Of a stretch of 64,000 nucleotides of DNA, positions 59,624-64,000 are shown piece by piece. The notes under the pieces are model-generated. The model saw nothing but the letters and a program-made list of their open reading frames with translations, was not told the DNA's origin and did no database searches. Position 1 is the first letter of the stretch. Each line of letters starts with the position of its first letter. Origin of the DNA: Echinometra lucunter (Eukaryota > Echinodermata > Echinoidea > Camarodonta > Echinometridae). The translations under genes were made by a program, and so were the position numbers. Location: positions 22,741,932-22,805,931 of the forward strand of contig CM057170.1 in the NCBI GenBank assembly GCA_029962745.1, read 5' to 3'.

Positions 59624-60856
59624 AGTACATGTATATACATGATATATTCTCGTCAAAATTGGCACAGTCAAAATGACCAGAATATAGGCCAGAACAGGCA
59701 CTTGCATGCACTATTCTAGTCAAAATTGACACAATTCTGGTCATTTCCACTAGAATCGTGTCAAATTATTGGAGCCAGTGTGTTGTCCTGGTATAGACAA
59801 ATATTGTACTAGAATTCTGGGTCACTTTCACTAGTATAGTGTCAATTTTTACTAGTACTAGTCAGTCAACTATGACTAGATTCGTTTTTAGAGTGAGGTT
59901 TAGTTCCAAACGAAGAATCATACACACAAAAAGAATGAAACCGAATCATTAATCTTCTGTGAGTACTTTCTGTTTTTTAATTCAAAGTACAAATATCCCC
60001 ATAAGTCAAGGCATACCGTTTCTTTCCCCAAATCCCTAGTAGTATACATTTGGAATGAACCATCTTATCTTGACAAAGTTTACATATATATTTTCCCCTT
60101 CAAGAAGCACTGTACTCCCACAAATGATCTTATAAATTTATTACGATGATAACAAAAGTCAGACATCGCATTGACAGTACACCCCTTTGTAGTGCCTCTT
60201 AAAATGATGGGAAGAAAAAAAAATCATCATTATTATGTACACAAAATAATAATCCCTTTTTTTGCCTGAACATACACAAACATAAACCTATACATTAAGC
60301 CTCGTTTTAGTTATGCATAATATAAACACCAGTATAGTTTTGTGCATTCTGACTTCAACATAAATATAAATCTATTTCACGTAACTATACTGCATGTTGA
60401 CTGTGCAGGAGACATGAAAATGCAAATTATCATACATGCATTATGCCACGTGTTCACTTATTTATACAGTTTTGAAAGAGATAGTACTTTTCCTAGATAT
60501 ACTCTTCCAGAGAACTCATATACCAATATTACATAATATACCTGAAACATATTTGACTTTTGGACTTTCAAACATATCAGTTTCGTAACCACACTTCAAA
60601 ATGCAACATGATTTTGAATATCATGCGCGTCTTGTTTTCTTCGATAAAGCTGCGCGCTATTACAGTAGCAATAATAATGTGCAACAATCACAAGGAAATG
60701 GAGAATAATATAATCCTCTCTCTGTTTATTGATTATGGAAACGCAATTTTGAAAAACGTTTTTCAATACAGTCTGAGGTATGGATACGGTGTTTGCATGA
60801 CCACCCCCGCCCCCCCCAAAAAAAAAAACAGAGAGAGGGAGGGGAGATTGAGTGGC

Positions 60857-60857
<1 letters not shown>

Positions 60858-60898
<41 letters not shown>
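60858..60898. repeat. (GA)n microsatellite
   Basis: About 20 GA units after a CCCCCCCAAAAAAAAAA junction; the 157-codon frame across it is not supported as a gene. Confidence 0.9.
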
Positions 60899-60900
<2 letters not shown>

Positions 60901-62229
60901 ACAGGATGATTATGAAGACAAGCCGAGAGGCAGTAAAAAAGGGAAGAGCGTAAAGAAAACCGATGACTCAGAACACAAAACGAGAGGCCTATATGTACCT
61001 GATACAACAACAACTTCTTTTAGAAGATATTGATCACATGGTCATGGGCATTGTAGAACATGTCAAAAAAAGGAAATGAATTTAGATATAGCTACACGGA
61101 TCATGAAATCTCTCTTTTAATGAAACGTTTAGAGTGACATAAACTTTTTGGGTGTGTCAAATATGATATAATATAAACGAGGTAGAAGTAATGAATAATC
61201 GAAGAAAAAGAGAAACTTACACATCCGAGTTATACCGCCTGAATGAGTACAGAGCGGAAAAACAGACAAAATAAACGGAATATAATCAACTTCCCCCATT
61301 GGCCCATCCTGTATAATACCAAATCAATTTACAAAACACATACCATGTCTGTACCTAATGTTCTAAACCCATATTTACACTCTATTTCATAAAGCACACA
61401 GAATGTGACATCTTTAACTTGTGGTAAATCGTTTGAAAAAGTGCAATATAAACAAAAAGAGGGAGATTGCGTATGCTGAATGAATACATTTCAATTCTCA
61501 ATAAAGCAGTCTGTTTTACATAAAAAAGAAAAAGAAAAAAGAAATGTAAGCAATAAGTCAAGTGGTCACTAGAACCCTTAGGCATTTTCAATTTCCAAAC
61601 TATATTCAATATCAAATTTAAAAAAGCATATAAACAGCAAATAATTTCACAAATAAAAACAGCTTAGAGACAACAGTGGTCTCTTTTTTTAGCCATCTGA
61701 TCTAATATTCAATTAATATCAACCATAGCACCAAGCATTTACATTTTAACTAAGATGATCAAGAACAGAAAGCAATATACCCCGGCAATCCTTTCGACAG
61801 TTATTATGGGCACATTTACGTTCCAAACAAGGTGTTATTACATCTAAACTAATATTATAACTTCCATCGTAACATCGCGGTGCTAATTGAAATCCTGATT
61901 GCATGGTATACTACTGTATGAACGGACCTAGTAGGATAACGTAGAATGGAAGAAGCAAATATACTTGAAATGAACGTATTTCTTTTGCATATTTTCACTA
62001 TTATGGAAAGCACGAATCATTAAATAGTTACCTCTTTCGTTTCCATTATGCTTACGCATACCAAAATGTCTTCTTGCGAGATAACGTTTATTCATTTTCT
62101 TAAAAGAAACAAATGGGCGAGTAAATGCAATATAGTACATTTGGCGATCGTATAAAGGGCACAGTATTACATTCTCTCTTATGTTTTTCGATAATTCTTC
62201 CATCATAAATACTAGGTGTTTAAAAAATA

Positions 62230-62801
62230 TTTGACACTTTTGATCTTTAATAACTCAAAAGTTAAAGATATTAAAAGACTGAGGTTTTCACTGTGTAAAT
62301 TTGAACGGTGTCAAATTTATTGGGATTAGGTTTTGTGGAATCTACTTTATCATTATTCTTAAAATAATGCTCTGAATATTTTGATTAGATTTTTACTTTT
62401 TGAAAAAACGAGGCTCCAAAATCTATATGTGTCAATAATTAATTCATTGTGTATTGCGCATTCTACCTGTCATTTCTGGCAACGTTTTGCTCTCCAGTGT
62501 TATTGCTGAGTCGTGACTCTGGGTTGAAAGAGGTACTGTGGAATTTCAACTGTAATACACAATGGCAACTGTCGGGCTCGGAATTCATTACTGACACACA
62601 CAAAGTTTGTTGTGGCCTCAATTTTTCAAAAGTGAAATCTAAGTAAATATTCGTAGCTTTATTTTATGAATATTAATGAAAAAAATCCACAAAACCTAGT
62701 ACATGTACCAGGAAATCTGACATCCTTCAACTTTACACTATGAAAACCTCAGTCTTTTACGAGTTTTATCTTTTGAGTTATTAAAGATCAGAGGTGTCAA
62801 A
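62230..62801. mobile_element. 572-bp foldback element
   Basis: TTTGACACTTTTGATCTTTA..ATAACTCAAAAG..GACTGAGGTTTTCA at the left pairs with TGAAAACCTCAGTC..CTTTTGAGTTATTAAAGATC..GTGTCAAA at the right; inner TTAGGTTTTGTGGA / TCCACAAAACCTA also pair. No transposase frame. Confidence 0.85.
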
Positions 62802-64000
62802 ATAGTACGAAGATATCAAATTGTGGCTGTCGTCTTATTCCAGGATTGTATAGATACAATTTGAAAGAATTTGTGACGGTCAGCGAGTACTGAAAGACAT
62901 TTCACGGAATTTTTTTGTAGCTGCATTTGGAAAGTACAAGGTAATGATGAACATAATGAGTGCATAAGTCAGTCACCAAGATGCATTTAAGTAAGGTAAC
63001 ATGACTCTAATATAAATCCAACAGACTATATAGTTTGCTCTCTTGAAAATAAAAAATACTCCTTGTATCCGCGCACGGAAATTAACATAAAATTGCCCAA
63101 TTTTTCTCGAAAAATGCCTGAATACTTGGGCCTACGATCTTTCCTTTTGCATAATAATTGGCATATAAGCCGGTTTTTTTCAGAATAGAGATTAAATATT
63201 GAATCAACTTGGCTTATATAAACTCATATTAGTTTTCACTTTCAAATTCCTAGAAACACGTCGTATATGACACTTACTCTCAGAAAGACGCGGAAGAGTA
63301 TAACAAAAACTCGTTATATATATATTTTTTTTGAAAGACAACTCTTCGAAGACTCTAGAAATACATATGTTATTGCCTTCAAAATAAGCTTACAATAACA
63401 ACAATCACAGAAAGCTAAAAAAAAAAAAAACAACAAAAAACAAACAACTATCCCCAACCCCCCTAACATCTGTTAACAGTTATTTCTTCTCATCCATTTT
63501 TATCCTTGTCTACTTTACTTTTTATTATTATGATGCTTCTCTTATCATCGTTTTCCTCTACCTCATCTTAAATCGTGTAATTTCCTGAATTATTTCTAGG
63601 CCCTTATTTTCTACTCTTAACACACCACCATATTATTATATTTCCTATATCAACTTTTCTGCTAAAAGAAACTCTGTCTCAAGGCTAATTCATATAGGCA
63701 GGTATTGAAATGATAATTCTCTTAAAAGCAGCAACAAGTAGTACTTTGTTAAGTATTGTTTGTGAATATATACTGTAAGCCATATATCTAAAAAGAAAGA
63801 CCACGCAAACCGTATATTTTACTCGCTCGTACATCTAGTCTAAACCTCATAAAAATATGATGAAAGCACAAGTAGAAAGAGAAAGAACTTTTAACCAAGA
63901 CAATGAAAACAAGATTACTTCACCACCAAAGCGTTTTGAAGATATTTTTGAAAGGTATAAAGAACATACCTTATATACTTGATTTCCAAAAATTGTAAAA

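Larger units (their letters stand above)
59900..64000. other. AT-rich flank without recognised genes
   Basis: Contains the (GA)n tract and the 62.2-62.8 kb foldback element. The remaining frames are short and lack splice context or family likeness. It could be the 3' UTR or intron of a gene beyond the window. Confidence 0.4.

Noticed and set aside
60560..61033. 157-codon plus-strand frame
   Set aside because: Its length depends on a (GA)n microsatellite and a homopolymer; no conserved segment.

Overview
This window is eukaryotic (metazoan) genomic DNA. It has long AT-rich introns with GT..AG junctions, abundant microsatellites and foldback elements, very few open frames and a 500-N assembly gap. 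The frequent tacatgta motif, repeats made of TGACCTTTGACC plus GACGGACGGAC tails, and SINE-like elements ending in (ATT)n suggest a marine deuterostome, most likely an echinoderm such as a sea urchin. That assignment is inference, not proof.

Two protein-coding genes are well supported and converge tail to tail. (1) On the minus strand, 56.8 to 35.3 kb, there is a complete SEC24 gene of the C/D class, the cargo-selecting subunit of the COPII coat. I could place 18 coding exons. Every junction has GT..AG and the phases are mutually compatible. They join to 3447 nt, or 1148 residues plus stop: a proline/glycine-rich N-terminus (residues 1 to 383), a four-cysteine zinc finger, the trunk, beta-sandwich and helical domains, and a gelsolin-like C-terminal domain. 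A probable non-coding first exon lies near 56.7 kb. About 110 bp upstream of its donor is a GCCACGTCA site of the CREB3/CrebA/XBP1 class. (2) On the plus strand, 21.9 to 26.5 kb, are the last three coding exons of a small single-LIM-domain protein of the cysteine-rich (CRIP) type. Its first exon was not found. The LIM exon is followed 245 bp downstream by a decayed tandem copy with four in-frame stops and a broken splice donor.

Region by region: 1 to 21.9 kb is repeat-rich and without a recognisable gene, apart from one unidentified open frame ending in a splice donor at 16.46 to 16.68 kb (minus) and a B-box-like fragment at the gap edge. It holds a diverged direct duplication (8.9 to 9.9 kb against 11.7 to 13.0 kb), nuclear-receptor-half-site-rich repeats, SINE-like elements and several foldback elements. 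21.9 to 28.3 kb is the LIM gene and its possible 3' UTR. 28.3 to 35.3 kb is intergenic or 3' UTR with foldback elements. 35.3 to 56.8 kb is SEC24. 56.8 to 64 kb is a 1.5-kb pyrimidine-rich tract and more hAT-like and other foldback elements. No tRNA, rRNA, CRISPR array, retrotransposon polyprotein or intact transposase was seen.

The most interesting items are the dead LIM exon copy, the secretory-pathway bZIP site at the SEC24 promoter, the family of foldback elements with GTTTCAYAAA termini (some with poly-G ends), a hAT-like element with an exact 8-bp target duplication, and an almost perfect 57-nt palindrome.
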